Origin: Povalibacter uvarum
GTDB lineage: Bacteria > Pseudomonadota > Gammaproteobacteria > Steroidobacterales > Steroidobacteraceae
Length of the DNA: 64,000 nucleotides
Reading direction: 5' to 3'
Assembly (NCBI RefSeq): GCF_014202975.1
Contig: NZ_JACHHZ010000006.1
Span: 248,001 to 312,000 of the forward strand
The notes under the pieces were generated by a model, which was not told the origin of the DNA, searched no databases, and saw nothing but the letters and a program-made list of their open reading frames with translations. Below are positions 44,000 through 54,379 of this stretch, one piece after another. Position numbers and translations under genes: made by a program. The first letter of the stretch is position 1. Each line of letters begins with the position of its first letter.

Positions 44000-45694
44000 T
44001 CAGTTCGGCAGGGACTTCAGGCGAGCCTGCAGATCCTCGTTCTCGGGATAACGCTGGCTCGCTTCCTTGAGCAACTCGAGCGCCTCGTCCTTGCGACCGA
44101 GCGCAAGCAGCACGTCGTAGAGATGCACATCGACTTCAGGATCGTTGATGCGGCGCTTCGCGTGCTGGAGATACGTCAGTGCTTCCTCGTTGCGCTTCAC
44201 CCGATGCAGCGCCCAACCCATGCTGTCGAGCACGGCGCCGTTGTCCGGCGTTTGCGCGAGCGCCTGCTCGATGAGCTTCAGGCCTTCGCGCGACTTGCTC
44301 GTGCGATCGACCAGCGTGTAGCCGAGCGCGTTGGAAGCGAGAGGATCGCCGGGCCGGTCCGCGACCAGCTGTCTCAGCGCACTCACGGCCTCATCGACTT
44401 TGTCGGCATCCTCGAGCTGGAACACGCGTGCAAAGCGCAGCTCCGCCGAGTCGGGATACGTCTTCAGCGCGTTATCGAGAAGCGCAATGGCTCCCGTCGC
44501 ATCGCCATTCGAGGACAACAGCGCGGCGCGGGCAGTGATGGCATCCAGCGTGTATTGCGGGCGCGTGCTCGCGAATTCTTCGAGATGCTTGAGACCGGCG
44601 TCGACGCCTTCCTTGCGGGCCTTCAACCGCGCGACCCTGGATTGAGCAGCCATCGCCAGATCGCCGCCGGTCACGCGGGTGTAGATCTGGATCGCTTCAT
44701 CGGTTGCATCGCGCGTTTCGGCAATGGCGCCGAGATAGAACAGCGACTCGTACACGAAGCGTCCGTTCGACACGAGATTGCTGTAGCGCGTCGCCGCCAC
44801 GTCACGATTGCCCAGCTGGAAATCGATATCAGCGAGAGCGCGCTCGGCGATCGCACCGGAGTCGCCCGCGGTCAGCGCCTCAAGGTCCTTGCGGCCTTCT
44901 TCGTCGCGGCCCGCCTGCAGCTTCATCAGTGCGTATTCGAGGCGATAGGAGTCCTGGCTGTCGTGATCGACGACGGTTTTCGCCGTGGCCAATGCCGCAT
45001 CGTTCTCGCCGCGGGCCAGCTGAACCTGCGCGAGCAGTAGTCCGGCGGGTGCCCAGTAAGGCCCGAGCTCACGCGCCTTCTGCGCATGCTCCAGAGCAAG
45101 CGCAAAGTTGTCGGACTGCAGCGCTGCGCGACCAAGCGCGTAGTGAGCTTCGGTCAGGTCGGGATACTTCAGGACGAGCTTCTGGAGAACGGCGGTTGCC
45201 GCGGCAGCCGAACCCTCATCGCCCAGTTGCGGCAACAGCGCGAGAAATCCGGCGGGCGGATTGATGAACGCGGTATCGAGCAGGAAACCCAGGTGCTCAG
45301 CGGCCCGATCGATCTGATAGAGATGAAGAGCCGCGAACGCCGCGAAGCGTCGCGCTTCTTCGTTCGTCTGGTTCAGCTGCAGCCAGCGCTCGGCGCCGGC
45401 CAGCACCAGTGACCATTGATGATGTTCGTAAGCGATCTTCGTCGCCTGCTCGGCGAGCGTTTCGTCATTCGCTGCCTGGGCCGCCTTCACGTAGGCCTTC
45501 GACGCCTCCAGGTACTGCCCGCGCTGCAGAGCGACTTCAGCGCCGAGCACGAGCGCATTCGGGTCGTCCGGCAACGCATCGGTCGTCTTCTGGGCGGGCG
45601 TCCCGGCGCATCCCGCGAGGACGATTGCGGCCGCAATTGCCGCGATCGGGTGCCGCCAGCACGTGAAAAAAGCAGGTTTGGCAGTCGGATACAT
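44000..45694 (-). CDS. TPR-repeat lipoprotein
   Basis: A 564-residue protein with lipobox LAGC (Cys29) and TPR units throughout (for example ALVLGAEVALQRGQYLEASK, AHYALGRAALQSDNFALAL, LRFARVFQLEDADKVDEAV, DNGAVLDSMGWALHRVKRN). This gene usually lies upstream of lolB and next to divergent hemA. A scaffolding role at the outer membrane is likely, but the function is not known. Divergent from hemA over 89 bp. Confidence 0.9.
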   Translation of the reverse strand: MYPTAKPAFFTCWRHPIAAIAAAIVLAGCAGTPAQKTTDALPDDPNALVLGAEVALQRGQYLEASKAYVKAAQAANDETLAEQATKIAYEHHQWSLVLAGAERWLQLNQTNEEARRFAAFAALHLYQIDRAAEHLGFLLDTAFINPPAGFLALLPQLGDEGSAAAATAVLQKLVLKYPDLTEAHYALGRAALQSDNFALALEHAQKARELGPYWAPAGLLLAQVQLARGENDAALATAKTVVDHDSQDSYRLEYALMKLQAGRDEEGRKDLEALTAGDSGAIAERALADIDFQLGNRDVAATRYSNLVSNGRFVYESLFYLGAIAETRDATDEAIQIYTRVTGGDLAMAAQSRVARLKARKEGVDAGLKHLEEFASTRPQYTLDAITARAALLSSNGDATGAIALLDNALKTYPDSAELRFARVFQLEDADKVDEAVSALRQLVADRPGDPLASNALGYTLVDRTSKSREGLKLIEQALAQTPDNGAVLDSMGWALHRVKRNEEALTYLQHAKRRINDPEVDVHLYDVLLALGRKDEALELLKEASQRYPENEDLQARLKSLPN

Positions 45695-45783
45695 CGTGCT
45701 GGCACTATATCAGGGAACACCCTCAAAACTTGTCATTCCGGACAGGTTCGGCGGACAATCGCGGCCGTTTTGCGACACTTCAC

Positions 45784-47133
45784 ATGACATTCGTCGTCAT
45801 CGGCATCAATCACCGCACGGCTCCCGTCGAAATCCGCGAGAAAGTTGTCTTCGCGGGTACGGAGCTGCCGGACGCACTGCGGGCACTCAACGGCATTCCC
45901 GGCGTACGCGAGTCGGTGATTGTCTCAACGTGCAATCGCACCGAACTCTATTGCTTCACCGACGACCCTCTGGGCAACGCGCCCGCGCAGCCCCTGGTTC
46001 AATGGCTGGGCGAATGGCATGACCTTGCCGCGCATCAGCTCGACCTGAATGATTCGCTGTACCAGCTGCAAGGCCAGTCGGCCGTGCAGCACGTCTTCAA
46101 TGTCGCCAGCGGCCTCGATTCGCTGGTGCTGGGTGAGCCGCAGATTCTCGGACAGCTCAAGGACGCTTATCGCGCCGCACTCGATCACGGCGTCACCGGC
46201 CCGTTCCTCAACCGGCTGCTGCAAACCGCGTTCTCCGTCGCCAAGCGCGTCCGGACCGAGACGCGCATCGGTGCGAGCGCCGTTTCGGTCGCATCCGCCA
46301 CGGTCGCGATGGCCCGGACTGTCTTCGAGAGCTTCGAACCGCATACGGCGCTGCTCGTCGGCGCGGGCGAAACCATCGCGCTCGCCGCACGCCACCTGCA
46401 CACGAATGGACTGCGCCGGATGATCATCGCGAATCGCAGCCTCGACCGCGCCCAGGAACTGGCGAAGGAATTCGACGGCTTCGCCATCGGCCTCGATGCG
46501 CTCGCGACGCATCTGTCCGAAGCCGACATCGTGATCAGCTCGACGGCGAGCCCGACTCCCGTCATCACTCACGACGCCGTGCGGACCGCCTTGAGGGCAC
46601 GCAAGCGCAAGCCGATATTCATGGCCGACATCGCCGTGCCGCGCGATATCGAACCGGAAGTCGCGAAGCTCGAAGACATCTATCTGTTCACGATCGACGA
46701 CCTGCAGAACGTCGTGAACGAAAACATCGAATCGCGACGCGAAGCGGCGCGGGACGCCGCACAGTTGATCGCCGCGGAAATCGCTCTGTTCGAACAGCAA
46801 CTCAAGACACTCGATGCGGTACCGACGATCCGGCGATTGCGCGACGACGCCGAGGCCCTCCGCGCCCAGACGACCGAGCAGGCGCGAAAGATGCTCGCCG
46901 CCGGACGCGATCCCCGGGAAGTCATGGACTTCCTCGCAGCGACACTCACGAACCGGCTGCTGCATGGCCCCAGTCAACGATTGCGCGAAGCCGCCGAACG
47001 CGGCGACGGCGATCTGATCCAGGCTGCGAAGGCGCTGTTCGCGCCGGAGCCGGAACGATCCAGGAGAGAAGCAGATCTCCACGGGGGGCACGGGGAACAC
47101 GGGGCAGAGAAGGAGAAGTCATCTGCCAGCTGA
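45784..47133 (+). CDS. hemA: Glutamyl-tRNA reductase
   Basis: A 449-residue GluTR, first step of heme and tetrapyrrole synthesis from glutamyl-tRNA. The catalytic Cys50 is in VIVSTCNRTELYC; NHRTAPVEIREK and LDSLVLGEPQILGQLKDAY are the conserved blocks; a nucleotide-binding GAGETIALAARHL and a C-terminal dimerisation helix follow. The ATG at 45784 lacks a clear ribosome site. The last 20 residues (Gly/His-rich, about 430-440) are encoded by the left arm of the 47075-47215 inverted repeat, so the end is a repeat-derived extension. Confidence 0.97.
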   Translation: MTFVVIGINHRTAPVEIREKVVFAGTELPDALRALNGIPGVRESVIVSTCNRTELYCFTDDPLGNAPAQPLVQWLGEWHDLAAHQLDLNDSLYQLQGQSAVQHVFNVASGLDSLVLGEPQILGQLKDAYRAALDHGVTGPFLNRLLQTAFSVAKRVRTETRIGASAVSVASATVAMARTVFESFEPHTALLVGAGETIALAARHLHTNGLRRMIIANRSLDRAQELAKEFDGFAIGLDALATHLSEADIVISSTASPTPVITHDAVRTALRARKRKPIFMADIAVPRDIEPEVAKLEDIYLFTIDDLQNVVNENIESRREAARDAAQLIAAEIALFEQQLKTLDAVPTIRRLRDDAEALRAQTTEQARKMLAAGRDPREVMDFLAATLTNRLLHGPSQRLREAAERGDGDLIQAAKALFAPEPERSRREADLHGGHGEHGAEKEKSSAS

Positions 47134-47215
47134 CGGATTCCGATGCCTTCCTCGCGGCCTCTTCTTGTCGATTGAAAACTCTTACCCCGTGCTCCCCGTG
47201 TCCCCCGTGGAGATT
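47075..47215. repeat. Inverted repeat element (CACGGGGNN units), hemA-prfA
   Basis: Units of nine, CACGGGGNN, form the left arm 47075-47104; the right arm 47186-47215 is its inverse, 28 of 30 positions matching, across an 81-bp spacer. The left arm lies inside hemA and yields the peptide HGGHGEHG; the right arm lies 15 bp before the prfA ATG. Confidence 0.85.
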
Positions 47216-47229
47216 CTTACTCCGTTCTC

Positions 47230-48312
47230 ATGAAAGACTCGATCAGAAACAAACTGGAAAAACTCGTCGATCGTCACGAGGAAGTGAGCGGCCTGCTCGC
47301 CGATCCGCAGATCATCTCGAACAACGACAAGTTCCGCGACCTGTCGATGGAGTACGCGAAGCTCGAGCCGGTCGTCAGCCGCTATCGCGACTATCAGAGC
47401 CTGCTCACCGAGCGCGCGCAGGCGCAGGAGATGGCGGACAGCAGCGATCCGGAAATGCGCGAGCTCGGCCAGGAAGAACTGAAGACGCTCGATACGCGCA
47501 TCGAAAACGAAAGCGGCGAGCTGGCGAAACTGCTGCTGCCGAAGGACGCCCGCGACGAGAGCAACATCTACCTGGAAGTGCGCGCCGGAACCGGCGGCGA
47601 TGAAGCTGCGATCTTCGCCGGCGATCTGTTCCGCATGTACTCGCGTTACGCGGACGGTCAGGGCTGGCGCGTCGAAGTGCTGTCGGAGAACGCCGGCGAG
47701 CACGGCGGTTACAAAGAGGTCATCAGTCGCATCGTCGGACGCGGTGCGTTCTCGCGGCTGAAGTTCGAAGCCGGCACGCATCGGGTGCAGCGCGTGCCTG
47801 CCACCGAGGCCCAGGGACGCATTCATACGTCCGCCGTGACGGTCGCGATCCTGCCGGAACTGGCGGAGATCGAAGCGATCGACCTCAACCCCGCCGATCT
47901 GCGGATCGACACGTACCGCTCCTCGGGCGCCGGCGGCCAGCACGTGAACAAAACCGACTCGGCGATCCGCATCACGCATCTGCCGACCGGCATCGTCGTC
48001 GAGTGCCAGGACGAGCGCTCGCAGCACAAGAACCGGTCCCGGGCCATGTCCTTGCTGAAGGCCAGGTTGATGGCGGCCGAGCAGGAGAAGCGCGACCAGG
48101 CCGAAGCCCAGTCGCGCAGATCCCAGGTCGGATCCGGCGATCGCTCGGAACGCATCCGGACGTACAACTTCCCGCAGGGCCGGGTGACCGATCACCGCAT
48201 CAACCTGACGCTGTACAAGCTCGCCGACGTCATGAACGGCGACATCGAGCCCGTGATCGGGCCGCTCCAGCAGGAGTACCAGGCGGAACAGCTGGCCCGG
48301 ATCGTCGAGTAA
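47230..48312 (+). CDS. prfA: Peptide chain release factor 1
   Basis: A 360-residue class I release factor. The GGQ motif is in [17 protein letters not shown] (about 235-237), and the PAT tripeptide that reads UAA/UAG is in [10 protein letters not shown] (about 187). It directs hydrolysis at the ribosome. The ATG at 47230 has no good ribosome site, and the 81 bp before it are the spacer and arm of the repeat. PrmC, which methylates the GGQ Gln, is not adjacent here; it is found at 58.5 kb. Confidence 0.97.
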   Translation: MKDSIRNKLEKLVDRHEEVSGLLADPQIISNNDKFRDLSMEYAKLEPVVSRYRDYQSLLTERAQAQEMADSSDPEMRELGQEELKTLDTRIENESGELAKLLLPKDARDESNIYLEVRAGTGGDEAAIFAGDLFRMYSRYADGQGWRVEVLSENAGEHGGYKEVISRIVGRGAFSRLKFEAGTHRVQRVPATEAQGRIHTSAVTVAILPELAEIEAIDLNPADLRIDTYRSSGAGGQHVNKTDSAIRITHLPTGIVVECQDERSQHKNRSRAMSLLKARLMAAEQEKRDQAEAQSRRSQVGSGDRSERIRTYNFPQGRVTDHRINLTLYKLADVMNGDIEPVIGPLQQEYQAEQLARIVE

Positions 48313-48479
48313 TCCCTGCCGGGGCGTCGGCCCCGGGGAGGCGCGGTGCCGCGCTGCCACAACCGCCGCCCGGAGATGCTTTCACCTGGCCGACCGTGCA
48401 GAATCGATAACCAATGCCTCGCCAGCGAAGCGGGGCTGAAATCAGAATTGGGTTGCACGGGACAAACAGGGAGCACCAG

Positions 48480-49007
48480 ATGAACGCGTCGACAGAACCG
48501 AACAATAATCCGTACGCGCCGCCGACTGCCGAAGTAAGCGACGCCGTAGACACGACCGCAGTTGAACACGCCGACCGGCTGACGCGACTGGGAGCCGCCA
48601 TCATCGATGGCGTGATCAGCATCCTGGTCGTCGTGCCGATGGTCGTCAGCATCGGTACCGACTTCTGGTCCAACCCAGACGCGGGTTTCGACGATGTCTC
48701 CTTCGGCTCGGGCGTTTTCGTGACGCTGGCGCTGGCAATAGCGCTGATCGGCTACACGATCCATCTCGTTCACAAGAACGGCCAGACCGTCGGCAAGAAG
48801 CTGCTCACCATCAAGGTCGTCCGTTCGGACGGATCGCGCGCTTCGCTTGCACGCATTTTCTGGTTGCGCAACGTGGTGAACGCGCTGCCGGGCATGATTC
48901 CGGTCGTCGGCTACATCTACAACCTGGTCGATCATCTGTGGATCTTCGGCGAGAAGCGTCAGTGCGTGCATGACAAGATCGCCGACACGATCGTCGTCAA
49001 AGCCTAA
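48480..49007 (+). CDS. RDD family membrane protein (first of two)
   Basis: A 175-residue protein: hydrophilic N-terminus NNNPYAPPTAEVSDAV, then RDD-type helices beginning RLTRLGAAIIDGVIS and ending WIFGEKRQCVHDKIADTIV. RDD proteins are mostly small transport-related or unassigned membrane proteins. The start at 48480 has GGGAG. It begins a plus-strand gene string to 55.7 kb, though the first gap of 167 bp is larger than the later ones. Confidence 0.88.
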   Translation: MNASTEPNNNPYAPPTAEVSDAVDTTAVEHADRLTRLGAAIIDGVISILVVVPMVVSIGTDFWSNPDAGFDDVSFGSGVFVTLALAIALIGYTIHLVHKNGQTVGKKLLTIKVVRSDGSRASLARIFWLRNVVNALPGMIPVVGYIYNLVDHLWIFGEKRQCVHDKIADTIVVKA

Positions 49008-49018
49008 GCCTCCCGCTC

Positions 49019-49720
49019 GTGGCCGGTGAGGTTCTGGACACCGGCGTCTCGACCGAGACGCCGGAGGGCATTCTGATCGAGTTGCGTCCGGCCGGTCTTA
49101 CGCCGCGTCTCTATGCATTCCTGATCGATCAGTTCATCCGCCTCTGCATCCTCATGGCCATCGGTACCGTCGCCACCTTCATGGAAGGCGTCGGGATGGG
49201 CCTTTATCTCATCATCGCGTTCCTGCTCGAGTGGTTTTACCCGGTGCTGTTCGAGCTCAGCCGCTGGGGCACGACGCCAGGCAAGCGAGCGCTGAAGCTC
49301 AAGGTCGTCATGGACACCGGCCTGCCGATCACACCGGCGGCATCCTTCACCCGCAATCTGCTGCGCGTGGTCGACTTCCTGCCCCTGCTGTACGGATTCG
49401 CAGCCATCAGCATGCTCACGCGCAGCGACTTCAAGCGCCTGGGCGATATCGCGGCGGCGACGCTCGTCGTCTACCAGCCGCAGCCTTCTTCCAAAATCAC
49501 CCTCGAAAGCATCGCCCCGCTCGCGCCCGCGATGGCGCTCAGCCCGAGAGACCAGGCCGCAATCATCGCGCTCGCAGCGAGAGCATCGCGACTCACGGCA
49601 GACCGGATGGATGAACTCGCTGCGATTGCCGCTCCCGTGAGTGGCGACGCGGGACGCTCGGGCCCCGAGGTCACACGGCGCGTGCTGGCAGTCGCACAGT
49701 GGCTGCTCGGGAGACGCTGA
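49019..49720 (+). CDS. RDD family membrane protein (second)
   Basis: A 233-residue RDD protein: RLYAFLIDQFIRLCILM, ELSRWGTTPGKRALKLKV, FTRNLLRVVDFLPLLYG and RLGDIAAATLVV, with a C-terminal soluble part to LLGRR. The start is GTG at 49019, 11 bp after the first RDD gene. RDD genes next to SpoIIM, DUF58 and MoxR genes are a recurrent bacterial arrangement; their joint function is not known. Confidence 0.85.
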   Translation: MAGEVLDTGVSTETPEGILIELRPAGLTPRLYAFLIDQFIRLCILMAIGTVATFMEGVGMGLYLIIAFLLEWFYPVLFELSRWGTTPGKRALKLKVVMDTGLPITPAASFTRNLLRVVDFLPLLYGFAAISMLTRSDFKRLGDIAAATLVVYQPQPSSKITLESIAPLAPAMALSPRDQAAIIALAARASRLTADRMDELAAIAAPVSGDAGRSGPEVTRRVLAVAQWLLGRR

Positions 49721-49721
49721 C

Positions 49722-50696
49722 GTGACGCCGCTGCAATTCGAACAGCAGTACGAGAGCGACTGGCAGGAGCTCGAACGAGGACTGACGCAGCTGCGCACCG
49801 GCGACAGGAAGGAACTTGCAGCCGTCGCAGGCGGGCAGTTCGCCGCGCTCTACCGCCGCGTTTGCGAGCATCTGGCGCTGGCGCGAGCGCGGTCGTACCC
49901 GGCGTATCTCACGGAACGACTCGATCGGCTCACCGGCGATGCGCATCAGGTGATCTACCAGCGCAAGGAATTCGGACTCGTCCGGCTCAAGGACCTCGTA
50001 GCACGCGAGATCCCGCAGGCAGTTCGCGCACACGCGGTGTACGTGTGGATCGCGACGGCCGTATTCGTTCTGCCCACGATCGTGATCGGTCTGCTCGTCT
50101 ATTTCCGACCGGAACTCATCCTCTCGGTCGTCGATCCGGCCACCGCCGCGCAATTCGAAGAGATGTATTCGGACGACGCCGACTCCATCGGCCGGCTTCG
50201 TACCGCTGATACCGACTGGATGATGTTCGGCTTCTACATCCGCCACAACATCGGCCTGGCTTTCCAATGCTTCGCGGGCGGGCTGCTGTTCGGCGTCGGC
50301 AGCCTCTTCTTCCTCGCGTTCAATGGCGCATTCTTCGGCGCACTCGCCGGCTTCCTCACGGAGCGCGGCCTGTCGTCGACGTTCTACTCGTTCGTCGTGA
50401 CGCACGCAGCCTTCGAGCTGACTGCCATCGTTCTCGCAGGCGCCGCCGGCCTGCGGATCGGTCATTCGTTGCTGGCACCTGGGCGGGCAACACGAATGCA
50501 GTCGCTGGTCGCGGCCGCGCGCGAAGCGATCGTCATCGTGTACGGCGCCACCGGCATGCTCCTGATCGCCGCGGCGGTCGAGGCGTTCTGGTCGTCCGCC
50601 CAGTGGATACCGCACGTCGTCAAATACAGCGTCGCGGCCGTGTGCTGGATCGCCGTCATCGGTTACCTCTCGCTGCAGGGCCGTCGTGCGCGTTGA
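49722..50696 (+). CDS. SpoIIM-like stage II sporulation protein M homolog
   Basis: A 324-residue membrane protein with a long soluble N-terminal part (FEQQYESDWQELERGL, YRRVCEHLALARARSYP) and about six helices (IGLAFQCFAGGLLFGVG, FFGALAGFL, FYSFVVTHAAFELTAIVL). This is the SpoIIM/DUF95 fold, here in a non-sporulating organism. Start: GTG at 49722 with GGGAG. It lies directly after the second RDD gene (stop at 49720). Confidence 0.87.
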   Translation: MTPLQFEQQYESDWQELERGLTQLRTGDRKELAAVAGGQFAALYRRVCEHLALARARSYPAYLTERLDRLTGDAHQVIYQRKEFGLVRLKDLVAREIPQAVRAHAVYVWIATAVFVLPTIVIGLLVYFRPELILSVVDPATAAQFEEMYSDDADSIGRLRTADTDWMMFGFYIRHNIGLAFQCFAGGLLFGVGSLFFLAFNGAFFGALAGFLTERGLSSTFYSFVVTHAAFELTAIVLAGAAGLRIGHSLLAPGRATRMQSLVAAAREAIVIVYGATGMLLIAAAVEAFWSSAQWIPHVVKYSVAAVCWIAVIGYLSLQGRRAR

Positions 50697-51420
50697 CGCA
50701 TTCGTAATCCGCTTGCGACGCCGCACGAACATGGAAGCGGCGGACCTGGGCGTGCGGCTCTGCCAGTATTCGGCTCGCAGCGTCTTCTCGTGCTACCTGA
50801 TCGTGCTGTTGCCGGTGACGATCTTCTCCCTGGCCCTGATCGAGATCGTCGATTGGCTGCCTGCCCTCGTCTTGTGGTGGGCGAAGCCTTGGCTGGATCG
50901 CACGATCCTTTTCGTCCTGTCGCGCGCCGCCTTCGGACAGAAGACGAGCATCCGCGATCTCTGGGAAGCGCAACGACAGGTCTGGTGGGGACAGATCATC
51001 CGCACGTGGACGACGCGGCGGCTGTCGCCGTGGCGTTCATATACGCAGCCCGCATATCAGCTCGAAGGACAGCGTGGCAGCAAGCTGCGTAAGCGCATCG
51101 CACAGCTTCGGCGCGGGCACACGAGTTCGCCGCTGCTGATGACGAGCGCGTTCAGCTTGGCCGAGCTCGCGCTGACGTTCGCGCTGCTGTCGCTGATCTA
51201 CTGGTTCGCGCCGCAGGGATATGAGCCGGATCTCACCGGCCTGCTGGACGGCACCGGCTCGACGCACCTGCAGTTCGCATATGCGCTGGCCTACGCGTTC
51301 GTGATCGCGTTCCTCGAACCCTTCTACGTCGCCAGCGGTTTCGCGATGTATCTCAACCGGCGCGTCGAACTGGAAGCGTGGGATATCGAACAGGAGTTCC
51401 GGCGTGCGTTCGCGCAGTGA
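50686..51420 (+). CDS. Membrane protein of the MoxR/SpoIIM cluster, unassigned
   Basis: A 244-residue membrane protein with three to four helices (VFSCYLIVLLPVTIFSLAL, LAELALTFALLSLIYW, FAYALAYAFVIAFLEPF) and Arg-rich loops (RTWTTRRLSPWRSY). I do not recognise a family. The start is GTG at 50686 within the end of the SpoIIM gene, and its end overlaps the DUF4129 gene by 17 bp, so it is a fixed member of the cluster. Confidence 0.75.
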   Translation: MRVDAFVIRLRRRTNMEAADLGVRLCQYSARSVFSCYLIVLLPVTIFSLALIEIVDWLPALVLWWAKPWLDRTILFVLSRAAFGQKTSIRDLWEAQRQVWWGQIIRTWTTRRLSPWRSYTQPAYQLEGQRGSKLRKRIAQLRRGHTSSPLLMTSAFSLAELALTFALLSLIYWFAPQGYEPDLTGLLDGTGSTHLQFAYALAYAFVIAFLEPFYVASGFAMYLNRRVELEAWDIEQEFRRAFAQ

Positions 51421-52174
51421 CCCGTCGCGCAAGCGAGTCGCGCTGTCGCTGCTGGCGTCGGCAGCACTGTTCCTGGTCACGAATCCGGCAATCGCCGCGG
51501 AAGGCGATCCGCCCACCGAAGAGGCTGTGACCACCGCCGTCGAGAAGCTGAAGGCCGATCCGAACCTCGCGAGCGAACGGACGACGCGAATCCTGCGCTG
51601 GGTGGACAGCGACGATCCCAAGCCCAAGGAAGAACCCAGCTCGTGGCTCGAGTGGCTCGCGGACCTGATGCGATGGATCGCCGACAGCAGCCGCATCATC
51701 GTCTGGTTGATCGTCGCGACACTCGCGGCCCTGCTCGTGCTCTTCATCGTTCGCTTCCTGCGCCAGATGGGACCGAACGCAGCCGCACGTCGCTTCGAGG
51801 CGCCGACGCACGTGCACGATCTGGACATCCGACCCGAGAGCCTGCCCGACGACATCGGTGCCGAAGCGCTCGCCCTATGGCAACGCGGTGAGCATCGAGC
51901 GGCACTTTCCCTGCTCTATCGCGGCCTGCTCTCGCGTCTTGCCCACGGTCACGGATTGGAGATCCGCCACTCGACGACCGAGAACGACTGCATCGATCTC
52001 GCGACGCGGCATCTCACTGCGGATAGCGGCGCGTATGTCTCGCGACTGGTGCGCATGTGGCAGCTCGCCGTCTATGGCGGCCACGAGCCCGCGACGGACG
52101 ATGTGCAGAGTGTGTGCTCGCACTTCGCACAGGCCCTGGCACCTCCTGTAACTCAGGAGACTCAGGCGCGATGA
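51404..52174 (+). CDS. DUF4129-type exported/membrane protein
   Basis: A 256-residue protein: signal or first helix (RVALSLLASAALFLVTN), a soluble segment, a second helix (IVWLIVATLAALLVLFIV) and a C-terminal DUF4129 domain (HRAALSLLYRGLLSRLAHGH, HSTTENDCIDLATRH, YVSRLVRMWQLAVYGG). DUF4129 proteins regularly accompany MoxR and DUF58 genes. Start (GTG/ATG-like at 51404) lies in the previous gene; its end overlaps the next by 4 bp. Confidence 0.82.
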   Translation: MRSRSDPSRKRVALSLLASAALFLVTNPAIAAEGDPPTEEAVTTAVEKLKADPNLASERTTRILRWVDSDDPKPKEEPSSWLEWLADLMRWIADSSRIIVWLIVATLAALLVLFIVRFLRQMGPNAAARRFEAPTHVHDLDIRPESLPDDIGAEALALWQRGEHRAALSLLYRGLLSRLAHGHGLEIRHSTTENDCIDLATRHLTADSGAYVSRLVRMWQLAVYGGHEPATDDVQSVCSHFAQALAPPVTQETQAR

Positions 52175-53402
52175 ACCGCAACTGGATCATCAGCGCGATC
52201 GTACTGGCGGGCGTCGCACTCCTGGCGACCTGGATCGCCCACAACACGTACTGGGACACCATCCGGATTCCGACGAGCCTGAAGGGCGAAGCCGCGAGCA
52301 ACCCGTTTTACTCGCGACAGCGGCTCGCTGAAGCGCTCGGCGCTACGACGGAACATCGCCACGCACTCGGCACGTTGCCCGAGGGAGGAATCGTCGTTCT
52401 CTCGCACTGGCACTGGAGTGTGATCGACAATCGGCGAAGACAGCTCGAGGAATGGGTTGAAGCAGGTGGGCGCCTGATTCTCGATCACACCCTGGTCGGC
52501 GGAGAGAAGGAGCTCCAGCGCTGGTCCGGCATCGCCCGGAAGATGGCCACCGAGCAGGAGCAGGAACAGGACGAACCAGAGAAGAACGAAACCCAGGAAG
52601 AGTCTCCCGACGAAGAGAGCGAGCCCTCCGATCCTCTGCCCGAGCTGCTGTGGGCGAACGATGGCGTTTGTGGCGTCCTGCTTGCCCAACCCATCAGCCT
52701 GCGCGACGAGTACCACGTGTGCGGTATCGCCAACGACGCATGGCTCACTGCCGATCGGAAGACTGCCTGGGAGCTGCGGGACAAAGAACATCTGCAGGCT
52801 GCCCGCGTGAACGTCGGCAAAGGCAGCGTCACCGTTCTCAATGCAACTCCGTTCGGAAACCGCGAACTGCTGGAGATCGACCACGCACTCCTGTTTGCGG
52901 ATGTCACCCAGCTGACGGCCGGCGATGAGATCGTCTTCCTGTCCGAGGAGAAGCGCGCCTCGCTGCTCGCGTTGATGTGGCGATACGGTGCTCCCGTCGT
53001 CACGCTCTCGCTCGTGCTGCTCGCGCTGGCATTGTGGCGTGGCGCCGTGCGCCTCGGCCCTCTCGCGGCGGCGCCGGCTGCGGCACGCCGCTCCATCGGC
53101 GAGCAAATTCGCGGCACGGGTCAGTTCGCCCTACGCTTCGGTGGCGGCGTAGAACTGCATGCTGCCTGCGTGCGCGCCCTGCATGAGACGGCGCAGCGAC
53201 GCATTCCCGGTTATTCGCAGCTCGACGCCGCCGAGCGCGTGGCGCGAATCGCGCAGATCGCGGACGTGGACGCCGATACCTTGTCCGCAACAGTGAACCA
53301 TACGGGCTCGCGCCGCCGCGCTGAGCTGCGAAATGCCGTCATGGTGATCGAATACACCCGACGACGCCTGTCGAACGCCACCCGCGCCAGAGAGACCTCC
53401 TG

Positions 53403-53403
<1 letters not shown>
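52171..53403 (+). CDS. DUF4350-type membrane protein with acidic insert
   Basis: A 410-residue protein: one helix at the N-terminus (IISAIVLAGVALLATWI), a DUF4350-like domain (ASNPFYSRQRLAEALG, GIVVLSHWHWSVIDNRRR, GGRLILDHTLVGG), a striking acidic stretch rich in Glu, Gln and Asp near residues 125-150, and a second helix near 275-290 (PVVTLSLVLLALALW). DUF4350 proteins are typical of the MoxR/DUF4129 cluster; function unknown. The ATG at 52171 overlaps the DUF4129 stop by 4 bp. Confidence 0.82.
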
Positions 53404-54377
<974 letters not shown>

Positions 54378-54379
54378 CG

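Noticed and set aside
46185-47100. Long minus-strand frames antisense to hemA
   Set aside because: hemA is intact with catalytic Cys50; the antisense frames have no domain.
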